DNA of 30,553 nt from SIG459 sp045638085 (lineage in GTDB: Bacteria; Bacillota; Clostridia; Oscillospirales; Oscillospiraceae). The stretch covers positions 1-30,553 of the forward strand of contig JAZUAQ010000160.1 of NCBI GenBank assembly GCA_045638085.1, written 5' to 3'. Numbering within the stretch: position 1 is the stretch's first letter; the number at the start of each line of letters is the position of its first letter. The translations under genes and the position numbers were made by a program. This document shows positions 7,178-15,170 of the stretch, piece by piece. The notes beneath the pieces are model-generated. The model made no database searches. It saw nothing but the letters and a program-made list of their open reading frames with translations, and was not told where the DNA came from.

Positions 7178-8710
7178 ATGAATATTAATCCCAAATGGGG
7201 AGACTGGGCACAAAAGCCCCCGGTTATCTCCCCCGAATGCTGCGACAGAGTTTATGAAACAGATGTCCTTGTGGTAGGCGCGGGTATATCAGGCCTCTGC
7301 TGCGCCCTCAGCGCTGCTCAGGGTGGAGTCAAAGTTACCTGCCTCGAAAAGTTCGGCAAATATACCGCCCGCGGCTTCAACATAGGCGTTGCAAATTCAA
7401 GCTATATGAAAGAGCGAGGTTTTGAAAACGATACCGATGCGGTTGCCCGTGAGTGGATAAAGCGCTGCGCAAACCGCTGCGATGAGAGCATTGTCCGTCT
7501 TTTCCTCAACAAAAGCGGAGAGGCTATGGATTGGCTAATCGAACTTCTGACCCGCCCCGAATACGGTGTGCGCCCCGAACTTCAGGGATGCCTATATAAG
7601 GGTGAGACCTATTACGAGATTATGGGTTCACATCTTTTCTATGACGGTCCTATCAGCCGTCAAGGCAAATTTGGCGGCTTGAACGATGTTCTCGAATGCG
7701 TTTATCAGGAGGCTGTCAAAGAGGGCGTCCAGTTTATTTTCAACAGCCCGATGGAGCAGCTTGTTGAAGAAGACGGACGGGTTATCGGCGCCATTGCAAG
7801 ACAGAAAAGCGGAGAACTTATCGCGGTGAAAGCCCGCAAGGGCGTTGTTCTTGCAACGGGCGGCATAGGCGGCAACGAGGAAATGTGCGATGACCTTTGT
7901 CCCCTTGCCAACAAGGTTGCTGCCAAAGTCTGCGGACCTAAGGGCAGCGACGACGGTGACGGCCACAGAGCAGCACTTTGGGTGGGCGCAGAGTTTGAGG
8001 ACGATGCATTTCCCACAATACTGCATCCTCAGGCTTACCGCCACGCAAACTTCTGCTTCCTTTTCGTAAAGCCCGACGGAAAGCGCTTTATGAACGAGGA
8101 TAACTATCTGCAGGCACGTAGCCTTGGCGTTATCAAGGCGGGACTTAAATACGCATGGGCGATTATGGACTCCCGTTGGCGTGAAAAGGTTCCCGAAACC
8201 CTCAAATATGGCGGCGGCATTTACTGGGGTCACGATTTTCCCCTTGGAAGAAGACCCGAATTCCAGCTTGAACATGAGGAAGAGCGTATGGAATGGGGTA
8301 TGAAAATCGGCTGCACTGTCATGGCGGATACCCCTGAGGAACTGGCAGAGAAAATGGGCGTGGATGTTGAGGGCTTTGTAAACACCCTCAATGAGTATAA
8401 CCGTATGTGTGCCGAGGGCAAGGATACCCTCTTCGGCAAGCGTCCCGAGCTGCTTATTCCTCTGGATGAGCCTCCTTACATAGCCAGAAAATACGGCACT
8501 GCATTGCTCTCCGTTGTTGGCGGAGTCAAGGTGGACACCGAAATGAGAGTTCTTAATTCCGATAGAGAGCCCATCAAGGGACTTTATGCCATAGGCAATA
8601 CCGCAGGCGGACGCTACGGAATTGACTATCCCATGATAATTCCCGGCAACAGCCACGGAAGCGCCCTCACCTTTGGCTACCTTCTGGGCAGACAGCTCTC
8701 GGAAAACTAA
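7178..8710 (+). CDS. Fumarate reductase-type flavoprotein (FAD_binding_2 family)
   Basis: This 510-aa protein belongs to the fumarate/urocanate/3-ketosteroid reductase group of FAD enzymes. The FAD motif VVGAGISG lies at about residues 32-39. A GGIGGNEE turn and a KRFMNEDNY segment follow in the positions where this family places substrate-contacting residues. The C-terminus closes the FAD site with a PGNSHGSALTFG-type motif. There is no signal peptide, haem motif (CxxCH) or FMN-linked domain, so it needs a separate electron donor; the ferredoxin encoded immediately downstream and the Fe-S paralogues upstream are candidates. The start at 7178 was chosen because GTGAGGT precedes it and the longer frame from 7100 overlaps the upstream gene. 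A reductase acting on an activated double bond is the likely role, with unknown substrate. Confidence 0.87.
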   Translation: MNINPKWGDWAQKPPVISPECCDRVYETDVLVVGAGISGLCCALSAAQGGVKVTCLEKFGKYTARGFNIGVANSSYMKERGFENDTDAVAREWIKRCANRCDESIVRLFLNKSGEAMDWLIELLTRPEYGVRPELQGCLYKGETYYEIMGSHLFYDGPISRQGKFGGLNDVLECVYQEAVKEGVQFIFNSPMEQLVEEDGRVIGAIARQKSGELIAVKARKGVVLATGGIGGNEEMCDDLCPLANKVAAKVCGPKGSDDGDGHRAALWVGAEFEDDAFPTILHPQAYRHANFCFLFVKPDGKRFMNEDNYLQARSLGVIKAGLKYAWAIMDSRWREKVPETLKYGGGIYWGHDFPLGRRPEFQLEHEEERMEWGMKIGCTVMADTPEELAEKMGVDVEGFVNTLNEYNRMCAEGKDTLFGKRPELLIPLDEPPYIARKYGTALLSVVGGVKVDTEMRVLNSDREPIKGLYAIGNTAGGRYGIDYPMIIPGNSHGSALTFGYLLGRQLSEN

Positions 8711-8889
8711 TGACCATGGAAAAAGCAAAGATAATTGAAAATAAGTGCAGAGGCTGCGGCTGCTGTGTCCGCTCCTGCACCATAAATAACATCACCCTCG
8801 GCAAAAAGAAGGCGGAAATCGGCGATAAGTGCAATGCCTGCGGGCAATGCATAAAAGCCTGTCCCTTCGATGCCATTGAAACAGAATAA
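8710..8889 (+). CDS. Small 2[4Fe-4S] ferredoxin
   Basis: This 59-aa protein is a compact bacterial-type ferredoxin. Two motifs are present: a first CxxCxxCxxxC (CRGCGCCVRSC, with Thr instead of the usual Pro after it) and a second CxxCxxCxxxCP (CNACGQCIKACP). The ATG at 8710 overlaps the upstream stop (TAATG), implying translational coupling; a second in-frame ATG lies at 8716. Its place right after the flavoprotein makes it the probable electron carrier for that enzyme (inference). Confidence 0.9.
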   Translation: MTMEKAKIIENKCRGCGCCVRSCTINNITLGKKKAEIGDKCNACGQCIKACPFDAIETE

Positions 8890-8913
8890 AATTAAACTGC
8901 GGAGGTATTTAAA

Positions 8914-9927
8914 ATGCTTAGCAAAAGAGAAAACCTTCTCGAAACCCTGAAGAAAAACGGCAATCCCGATAGACTTGTCAAGCAGTATGAGAGCTTTGGC
9001 TTTGTTTTCGGCAACCCCGTCACCAATTATGTACGCGGCTCTGCATTTCCCGGCATGCCCGCTACCAAGGACCGTTGGGGTACTGTCAGCATCTGGCCCG
9101 TAGGAACTCCCGGTGCAATGCCCCACATAACTCCCGAAACCAAGGTAATTCCCGACATTACCTGCTGGCGCGACTTTACCAAGGTTCCCGATCTCATCGC
9201 CAACTGCGATGCCGAGGAATGCTGGCTGACTTATCTTGAAAATCAGGCTAAGGTGGATAAGGATGATAAGCTTATCACAGCCCTTGCTCCCACCGGCGTT
9301 TTCGAAAGACTCCATTACCTCATGGGCTTTGAGGATACCTTCATCAATCTCTATGAAGAACCCGAAGCAATGCAGGATCTCTGCGAAGCAATAGGCGAAT
9401 ACCGCCTGAAGGGCTTTAAACTGATGGTTGAACATTCTCATCCTGAAGTCCTCCTCTCCCACGATGACTGGGGCGACAAGAGAAATCTCTTTATGCCTCC
9501 CGAGCTTTGGAGAGAGTTTATCAAGCCCCAGTATGAGAAGGCATATAACTACCTCCATGAGCAGGGCGTCATCATTCTCCACCATTCCGACAGCTTCCTT
9601 GAGCCTATCATCGAAGATATGATAGACCTCCATATCGATATCTGGCAGGGTGTTCTGCCCCAGAATGATATCCTCAAGCTTCAGAAGCAGATTGACGGAC
9701 GCATGACCCTTATGGGCGGCATCGATGCTGCAATTGTGGATAGACCCGACTCCACCGAGGAGGAGATCCGCGCAGAAGTTCGCCGCGTCTGCGATACCTA
9801 TACCGCAGCAGGAAACTTCATCCCCTGCATCACCTACGGTATGCCAGGCACCATTTATAAGGAAAACAACGCCATTATTGACGACGAAATCGACCGCTAC
9901 AACGCAGAGCATTTCGGCATCAAGTAA
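8914..9927 (+). CDS. URO-D/MtaA-like family protein 1
   Basis: This 337-aa protein has the TIM-barrel pattern of uroporphyrinogen decarboxylase-like proteins. That family includes HemE and the zinc-dependent cobamide methyltransferases MtaA and MtbA. The stretch FERLHYLMGFEDTF (residues 130-143) is matched in the next gene. At the place where MtaA-type enzymes carry His-x-Cys, this protein has H224-S225-D226, while a cysteine near the third ligand position is kept (C305). It is too distant from HemE to be a haem-pathway enzyme, and no other haem gene is nearby. GGAGG lies about ten bases before the ATG. Methyl transfer to or from a corrinoid, or a decarboxylase-like reaction, are the main options. 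Confidence 0.82.
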   Translation: MLSKRENLLETLKKNGNPDRLVKQYESFGFVFGNPVTNYVRGSAFPGMPATKDRWGTVSIWPVGTPGAMPHITPETKVIPDITCWRDFTKVPDLIANCDAEECWLTYLENQAKVDKDDKLITALAPTGVFERLHYLMGFEDTFINLYEEPEAMQDLCEAIGEYRLKGFKLMVEHSHPEVLLSHDDWGDKRNLFMPPELWREFIKPQYEKAYNYLHEQGVIILHHSDSFLEPIIEDMIDLHIDIWQGVLPQNDILKLQKQIDGRMTLMGGIDAAIVDRPDSTEEEIRAEVRRVCDTYTAAGNFIPCITYGMPGTIYKENNAIIDDEIDRYNAEHFGIK

Positions 9928-9951
9928 ATCACTCGTTCGGAGGAATCCTTT

Positions 9952-10974
9952 ATGGCAGTGAAAATTCCCGCCATGTCACCAACATGGCCAAGTGTGGAAA
10001 GAGAGAGCCCCATAAGCCCCAGAGAAAATCTGATGCTGGCTCTTGATCATAAAAAGCCCATGTGGATGCCCAACCTTTATGCCGATTCACAGATGGCAAT
10101 AAGCCGCTGCAACCGCGACGGTGTGCCCAAGGACAGAGACGGCTATGACTGGTTCGGCACATATTATGCTTACTCTCCTACCGTGGGGATCAACCAGCCC
10201 GCAGGCGGTGTCTTTGATGAAGTCACCCAGTGGAGAGAAAAGGTGAAATGGCCTGACCTCCAGTCCATAGACTGGAAAAGCGACCTTGAGGGCTTTAAGC
10301 GGGATGAAAACAAGGCTCTTTATATGCGCTTCAGCAACGGCATTTTCGAGCGTCTCCACGCTTTCGAAGATTTTGAGCAGGCTATGGTTGACCTCATCAC
10401 CGAGCCCGAGGAGTGCAGAGCCCTTTTTGAGCGTCTTGCGGACTATAAGATTGAGCTTTTTAACTGCCTGAGGGATGTTTTTCCTCTGGATTATATAGTC
10501 GCCGCTGATGATTACGGCACAGCCCGCGGACCTTTCTTTTCCACAGAGCTTTTCGAGGAAACTCTGCTGGAACCCACCCGCCGCTTTGTAAAGGCGGTGC
10601 AGGCAAGGGGCACAAAGTTCATTGCCCATTCCTGCGGCAAGGTGGATGCTTTCATTCCTTATCTCGTTGAGGACATAGGCGTTGACGGTCTCGAGATTCA
10701 GGATATTAACGATATTCCCACTATTATGGAAAAATATGGCGATAAAGTCCTTGTTGAGCTGAAGGCCGATCCCTATATCGTCCATGATGACGAGGCGGAC
10801 GCCGAGAAGATGCTTTCTCATGTCCGAGATATAGTTGATCGCTACGGCGTTGCAAACAATCCCGGTTCGGGAGCCGCTTTGAACCTCCAGAGCAGCTTTA
10901 AGGATAAATATTATCTTATGGAAGAAGAGCTTTATCGCTATAGCCTTGAAAAATATAAAGGGGAGCAGAATTAA
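9952..10974 (+). CDS. URO-D/MtaA-like family protein 2
   Basis: This 340-aa paralogue of the preceding gene shares the FERLHAFEDFEQA stretch (residues 132-144) and the overall barrel pattern. It keeps a His-x-Cys-Gly motif (H226, C228) like MtaA-type zinc methyltransferases, but the region expected to hold the third ligand reads GVANNPGSG, without cysteine. The two URO-D proteins therefore have complementary incomplete ligand sets, which suggests divergent roles or a heterodimer (inference). GGAGG lies about ten bases upstream of the ATG and the gap from gene 1 is 24 bases. Its stop overlaps the next start (TAATG). No corrinoid-binding protein or MttB/MtaB-type methyltransferase is present in the window, so a complete methyl-transfer system is not shown. 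Confidence 0.82.
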   Translation: MAVKIPAMSPTWPSVERESPISPRENLMLALDHKKPMWMPNLYADSQMAISRCNRDGVPKDRDGYDWFGTYYAYSPTVGINQPAGGVFDEVTQWREKVKWPDLQSIDWKSDLEGFKRDENKALYMRFSNGIFERLHAFEDFEQAMVDLITEPEECRALFERLADYKIELFNCLRDVFPLDYIVAADDYGTARGPFFSTELFEETLLEPTRRFVKAVQARGTKFIAHSCGKVDAFIPYLVEDIGVDGLEIQDINDIPTIMEKYGDKVLVELKADPYIVHDDEADAEKMLSHVRDIVDRYGVANNPGSGAALNLQSSFKDKYYLMEEELYRYSLEKYKGEQN

Positions 10975-12503
10975 TGAATACCAATACTAACTATAATGTT
11001 GATGTTCTCGTATGCGGCGGCGGCGTTGCCGGTGCTGCTGCGGGTATTGCAGCCGCAAGAAACGGCATGAGAACCCTTCTCGTTGAAAAACGCGAATCCC
11101 TTGGCGGTCTTTGCACCAACGGTTATATTACCGGAATTGCAGGTCATGTTGACGGTCTCTGCGAAGAGTGGGTCAACCGTCTTGCCGAGCAGGGAAAGGC
11201 GCTCATCCGCCCCCATCTTCCAGCAGTTGAGCCCGAAAGCGGCAAGGTTATGCTGGAGCATATGGTTCTCGCTTCCGGCTGCCGCATTCTCTACGGTCTG
11301 CATATTGCAGATTGCGTGGTTAATAACGGCCGCATCGAGTCCGTTATCGCTTACGGCGCAGGCGGCAAGGTGGAAATCAAAGCCAAGGTTATCATCGACA
11401 CCACCGGCGATGCCATAGTTGCCAATGCAGCAGGCGTACCCTGCGAGATAGGCAATGCGGAATATATGGGTCTCAACGAGTCCACCTCCATGGGATTCCG
11501 ACTGTCTTATGTAAACTACAAGAAGTATAAAGAAGCTTGGGAAGAGTACAAGGCATATCTCAAAACCCGCCCCATTGAGGAGCACCTCAACTATCTGGTA
11601 TATAAGCAGAATGAGGCTATTGCCAACGGCGACCTGCCTTATATTGTTGCTCCCGGCGCACTGGTTTATCCCGTTGTCGGATCCAGCAGCGAGGAGTGCA
11701 TGGATGTTACTCTGGACGCAACTCATTCCCATTATTGCCGCAATGACAGTGTTGAGGATCTTTCCCGTCAGATAGTCGACCAGCACCGCAAGGTTCTGAT
11801 GCTTGTTGACTTTATGAAGAAATATATGCCCGGCTTTGAAAACTGCGCTCTTACCCATTTTGCCGAGATGAACGGAACCCGCGAGAGCCGCAGAATTGTA
11901 GGCCGTTATATCTACACCGCAAAGGATATCTGCAACGCAGAGAAGTTTGAAGACGGCATAGCCATCTTCCCCGAGGTGCTTGATGCTCACCATCCCACCT
12001 CCAGCAAGGGTGACGCAAAGCGCCATATCCATCTTCCCGAGCCTGTTCCCAACGGCGTTTGCCGCCCCTCTGAGGATGACGATGATATGTTCATGCATCC
12101 CTTTGTACCCATGGGTGGATACGAGGCTCGTCCCCATCCCAGAAACTTTGCCGAAGTTCCCTACAGAGCTCTGGTTGCCGATGGAGTGGATAACCTGCTT
12201 TCCGCAGGCCGCTGCCTTTCTGCCGACTGGGATGCAATCGGCGCTGTTCGCGTAATCGCAACCTCCATGACCACCGGTCAGGCTGCAGGTAATGCTGCCG
12301 CTCTTTGCGTCAAGAAGGGTGTAACTCCTGCTGAACTGGACGGCAAGCTTGTCCGTGAGATGCAGAAGGCTCAGGGCGTTCCCCTGGATGAGCCCCTCAA
12401 GGGTTACTGGGCAAGAGTCCGCGACATGGAAGGCGAGGTTGTCATCAGCAAGGACATGGCAATGCTTCGCGATAAGGACGGAAACACCAGCTTTATGGCA
12501 TAA
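10974..12503 (+). CDS. FAD-dependent oxidoreductase, FAD_oxidored (PF12831-like) family, copy B
   Basis: This 509-aa flavoprotein closes the operon. The dinucleotide motif CGGGVAG lies at residues 14-20, followed by an acidic residue at the end of the second strand (VEKRES) and LGGLCTNGY. The IIDTTGDA motif and the C-terminal SAGRCLSADWDA and GQAAGNAAAL segments match the first gene of the operon, so the two are homologous flavoproteins at opposite ends. There is no signal peptide. Start and previous stop overlap as TAATG. It ends before a strong terminator at 12516. A distinct substrate or step from copy A is likely. Confidence 0.85.
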   Translation: MNTNTNYNVDVLVCGGGVAGAAAGIAAARNGMRTLLVEKRESLGGLCTNGYITGIAGHVDGLCEEWVNRLAEQGKALIRPHLPAVEPESGKVMLEHMVLASGCRILYGLHIADCVVNNGRIESVIAYGAGGKVEIKAKVIIDTTGDAIVANAAGVPCEIGNAEYMGLNESTSMGFRLSYVNYKKYKEAWEEYKAYLKTRPIEEHLNYLVYKQNEAIANGDLPYIVAPGALVYPVVGSSSEECMDVTLDATHSHYCRNDSVEDLSRQIVDQHRKVLMLVDFMKKYMPGFENCALTHFAEMNGTRESRRIVGRYIYTAKDICNAEKFEDGIAIFPEVLDAHHPTSSKGDAKRHIHLPEPVPNGVCRPSEDDDDMFMHPFVPMGGYEARPHPRNFAEVPYRALVADGVDNLLSAGRCLSADWDAIGAVRVIATSMTTGQAAGNAAALCVKKGVTPAELDGKLVREMQKAQGVPLDEPLKGYWARVRDMEGEVVISKDMAMLRDKDGNTSFMA

Positions 12504-12515
12504 ATTCATAAATAA

Positions 12516-12549
12516 AAAAACTCCGTATGAGAAATCATACGGAGTTTTT
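12516..12549. terminator. Bidirectional terminator at the convergent operon ends
   Basis: A perfect 11-bp stem (12520-12530 with 12535-12545, CTCCGTATGA type) has a GAAA loop and is flanked by A-runs and T-runs. It ends the plus-strand redox operon and the minus-strand OYE/membrane-protein unit. Confidence 0.9.
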
Positions 12550-12572
12550 TGCTGTTGATGTATACAGTATTG

Positions 12573-13025
12573 CTATTTGATAACAAAGGATTTTTTCTTT
12601 GATAATTGCGCTTTGAACTTATTATAATTACGGTAATTTTCAACCACCGTAACCCTTTTTCCGTCAGTAAATATAAGATCAAGGGAATAGTGCCGATACG
12701 AAGTTAAGTTACGCAAAACGACCTTGTCCAACTGCGAATAAGTGTAGCGTCTGCAATAAAACACAGACCTGACTGTTATAGAGTTTTTGTCGATACACAC
12801 AGACCATGCAACATAGTCGACAATCATTATTAGAGCTACTAAAAAGGGAATAAGAAGAAGTGCTACATCACCAAGATCGGATTTCGCATCGTGTGCGTTG
12901 AGTCCTATTACCAAAAGGTATATGACAAGAATCAAGATGAGCGCCATGAAAATGCAGCCAAAAATAAAAATTGCGACTGGTTTTTTAACACATACGATAG
13001 AGTTAGTTTGGTTTTTCATATGCAT
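12573..13025 (-). CDS. Small membrane protein with two predicted helices
   Basis: I recognise no specific family for this 150-aa protein. Two hydrophobic helices (about residues 17-41 and 53-72) are followed by a polar C-terminal domain of about 75 residues with beta-like segments, which may be PH-like as in other two-helix bacterial membrane proteins (tentative). It starts 15 bases after the OYE stop, so it is probably co-transcribed, but it lacks a clear ribosome site; an alternative ATG lies at 13019. Its codon use is more A/T-rich than its neighbours, which hints at a separate origin. Confidence 0.65.
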   Translation of the reverse strand: MHMKNQTNSIVCVKKPVAIFIFGCIFMALILILVIYLLVIGLNAHDAKSDLGDVALLLIPFLVALIMIVDYVAWSVCIDKNSITVRSVFYCRRYTYSQLDKVVLRNLTSYRHYSLDLIFTDGKRVTVVENYRNYNKFKAQLSKKKSFVIK

Positions 13026-13040
13026 TTTTACTTATGTGAT

Positions 13041-15023
13041 TTATATTTCCGCGGCAGCGCCGAAGGCCTGATTAACGGCAGTGGCAATGCTCTGGGGGGA
13101 GCGGGCGTCACCAACTATGTAGATATCGGGTTCGGGGATGCAGTGGCGCAGAGCTTCAACGGTGTCCTTGCAGGGGCGGAGACCTGCTGCAAGGAGCAGA
13201 TTATCGCAGGGGAGAGTAAGAGCTTCTCCTGCGGCGGTATCGAAGCAGCGAACAGTGCCAGGCACAACCTCATCGAGGCGGATATTGAAGCGCACTTTGA
13301 CGCCTGCTTTTTCTGCCATGTCCATAAGGGTAAATCTGGCAGCGCCTGCGCTGACAAGTCCTACGGCGGAGGACTGCATCTCGATAATAGTCACATCGTG
13401 ACCCTTTTCGGCCAGAGCGATGGCACTTTCGTAGCCTACAACACCTGCACCGAGAACAACAACATTTTTGCCGACTTCACGAAGACCCATATCTGCCTCG
13501 GGAGCCCACATAACATGGGGGGCGTCAATGCCCTTCACAGGGGGAATAAAGGCTGTGGCGCCTGCGGCAATTATGAGAGCATCGGGCTTTTCTTCCGCAA
13601 TAAGAGCGGGAGTCGCGGCGGTGTTAAGAACTATTTTGGCACCGGAAGCCTCGGTGGAGCGTATTGCCCAGTTCATATAGTCGCGGACATCGTGCTTAAA
13701 ATCAAGAGCGCTGGCGGGGACGAGATTGCCGCCAAGTCTGCTTTCTTTTTCAAAAAGGACAACATCGTGGCCTCGCTCTCTCGCGGTGCGGGCTGCCTGC
13801 ATACCTGCGGGACCACCGCCAACGACAACAACCTTTTTCTTTTCGGGGGCCTTTTCAACGCCTCTTGGGAACTGCATTTCTCTTCCGCAGAGGGGATTAA
13901 CGGCGCAGGCAATGCCCTTACCTCTTGTAACGCGTCCGTGGTAGTTGCAGCGAATGCAGGGGCAAATATCCTCGCTCTTTCCGCGGGCGCCCTTGCGGAT
14001 GAACTCGGGGTCGGCAAGGAACTGACGGGCTATAGCAACCATGTCTGCCCAACCGTTGGAGAGAATCATCTCGGCGTTTTCAATGTTCATAATAGATCCA
14101 ACAGCGGTTATGGGGAGGTCAAGCTCCTTGCGGAAGCGCTCTGCAAAATGAACATTGAACATATGGGGGAGATACATGGGCTGCATCATAAAGGGAATCT
14201 TGTTGGCAACGGCGCGCATTCCGGCGCTGACATGGAGGATATCGATTTTATCCTGAATCATCTTTGCGAACTCGATAGTTTCGTCGGCGTTCATGCCGTT
14301 TTCAACAAACTCGGTTGCGGAGATTCGGTATTCAAGGATGAAGTCGGGACCAACCTTTTTGCGAATTGCTTCAAGCACTTCAAGAGGGAAGCGTGCGCGG
14401 TTTTCCAGACTGCCGCCGTATTTATCGCTGCGATGGTTGCTGAAGGGGCTGAGGAACTGGGGAATAAGGTTTCCGTGACCGCCGTGGAGCAGCACCATAT
14501 TAAAGCCTGCTTTTTTGCAGCGCAAAACAGCATCGGCAAATTTTTCAACAGTTTCGTCAATCTTCTCCTGGTCCATCTCTATGACGGCAACCGGCTCGCG
14601 GCCAGCCTCCTTTGCGCGGCGGAGCTCGTCTGCGGTGTAGCAGGCGCTGGGGCCGTAGGGGGGCTTATGGGTAAAGTCATAAACAGCATCCATTCCGGAG
14701 TGGTTAACCTCGATGGAAGCCTGTGCGCCGTAGTTATCGCACATATCCACAAAGCGGCTGAGACCGAGAATGCCGTCATCGTTGCCAAGATCGGCATGGC
14801 GGGTCTCATCCTGAGACTCAGAAAGGTCAATGGCGGAGTTGCCGATGGTGACAACTGCGGGGCCGCCACGGGCGATGGGGCGGAAAAACTCAAGAAATTC
14901 GGTGGTTACGCAGCCATCTGTGGTGGTGAGCTTGGGGGAGATGGGGGCGCTTTCTATGCGGTTTTTGAACTCCACACCCTTAACCCGGAAGGGGGAGAAT
15001 ACATGCCTGAAATCAGAAGCCAT
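13041..15023 (-). CDS. Two-domain Old Yellow Enzyme-type NADH:flavin oxidoreductase (2,4-dienoyl-CoA reductase/BaiCD-like)
   Basis: This 660-aa enzyme has the architecture of FadH/BaiCD-type ene-reductases. An FMN TIM barrel covers about residues 1-345, an Fe-S linker about 350-380, and FAD/NAD Rossmann domains follow from residue 398 (VVVVGGGPAG) and about 510 (VVVLGAGVVG). The barrel carries HGGHGNLIPQF (180-190) and YGGSLENRARF. The tyrosine usually found in HGYL, the proton donor of many OYEs, is N185 here. The cluster motif reads C354, C356, C359, C373 instead of the usual CxxCxxxC-x11-C. GAAGGAG lies about nine bases upstream of the start. It is convergent to the redox operon and could supply a further reduction step. 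Relatives reduce bile acids, bilirubin, cinnamate or dienoyl-CoA, so substrate cannot be assigned. Confidence 0.9.
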   Translation of the reverse strand: MASDFRHVFSPFRVKGVEFKNRIESAPISPKLTTTDGCVTTEFLEFFRPIARGGPAVVTIGNSAIDLSESQDETRHADLGNDDGILGLSRFVDMCDNYGAQASIEVNHSGMDAVYDFTHKPPYGPSACYTADELRRAKEAGREPVAVIEMDQEKIDETVEKFADAVLRCKKAGFNMVLLHGGHGNLIPQFLSPFSNHRSDKYGGSLENRARFPLEVLEAIRKKVGPDFILEYRISATEFVENGMNADETIEFAKMIQDKIDILHVSAGMRAVANKIPFMMQPMYLPHMFNVHFAERFRKELDLPITAVGSIMNIENAEMILSNGWADMVAIARQFLADPEFIRKGARGKSEDICPCIRCNYHGRVTRGKGIACAVNPLCGREMQFPRGVEKAPEKKKVVVVGGGPAGMQAARTARERGHDVVLFEKESRLGGNLVPASALDFKHDVRDYMNWAIRSTEASGAKIVLNTAATPALIAEEKPDALIIAAGATAFIPPVKGIDAPHVMWAPEADMGLREVGKNVVVLGAGVVGYESAIALAEKGHDVTIIEMQSSAVGLVSAGAARFTLMDMAEKAGVKVRFNIRLDEVVPGTVRCFDTAAGEALTLPCDNLLLAAGLRPCKDTVEALRHCIPEPDIYIVGDARSPQSIATAVNQAFGAAAEI

Positions 15024-15054
15024 AATAGTAACTCCTTCAAAATATATTGCCGAA

Positions 15055-15083
15055 ATTATACCACATCAGCCTTGTTGTAGCAA
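15055..15083 (-). promoter_or_regulatory. Promoter of the OYE gene
   Basis: On the minus strand TTGCTA (15078-15083) and TATAAT (15055-15060) are 17 bp apart, about 30 bases before the start codon. Confidence 0.65.
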
Positions 15084-15101
15084 GCGCGCAGCAATGTCCA
15101 C

Positions 15102-15129
15102 TTGAAGTTTTTTGTAAATTTGATATAAT
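15102..15129 (+). promoter_or_regulatory. Promoter of the COG2426 membrane protein gene
   Basis: TTGAAG (15102-15107) and a perfect TATAAT (15124-15129) are 16 bp apart, with the ATG about 40 bases downstream. It is back-to-back with the OYE promoter. Confidence 0.7.
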
Positions 15130-15170
15130 ACCCTTCGTGATGATTTATTAATTACTTTTTTGAGGCAGAT

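Noticed and set aside
8914..10974. Assignment of the URO-D proteins as HemE in haem synthesis
   Set aside because: They are paired, carry MtaA-like HxC/HxD motifs, and have no haem genes nearby.
12891..15080. 729-codon open frame on the plus strand, the longest in the window
   Set aside because: It lies fully antisense to the OYE gene, which has clear domains, a ribosome site and a promoter. The translation is low-complexity (Gly, Ala, Asn, His) and arises from codon bias of the true gene.
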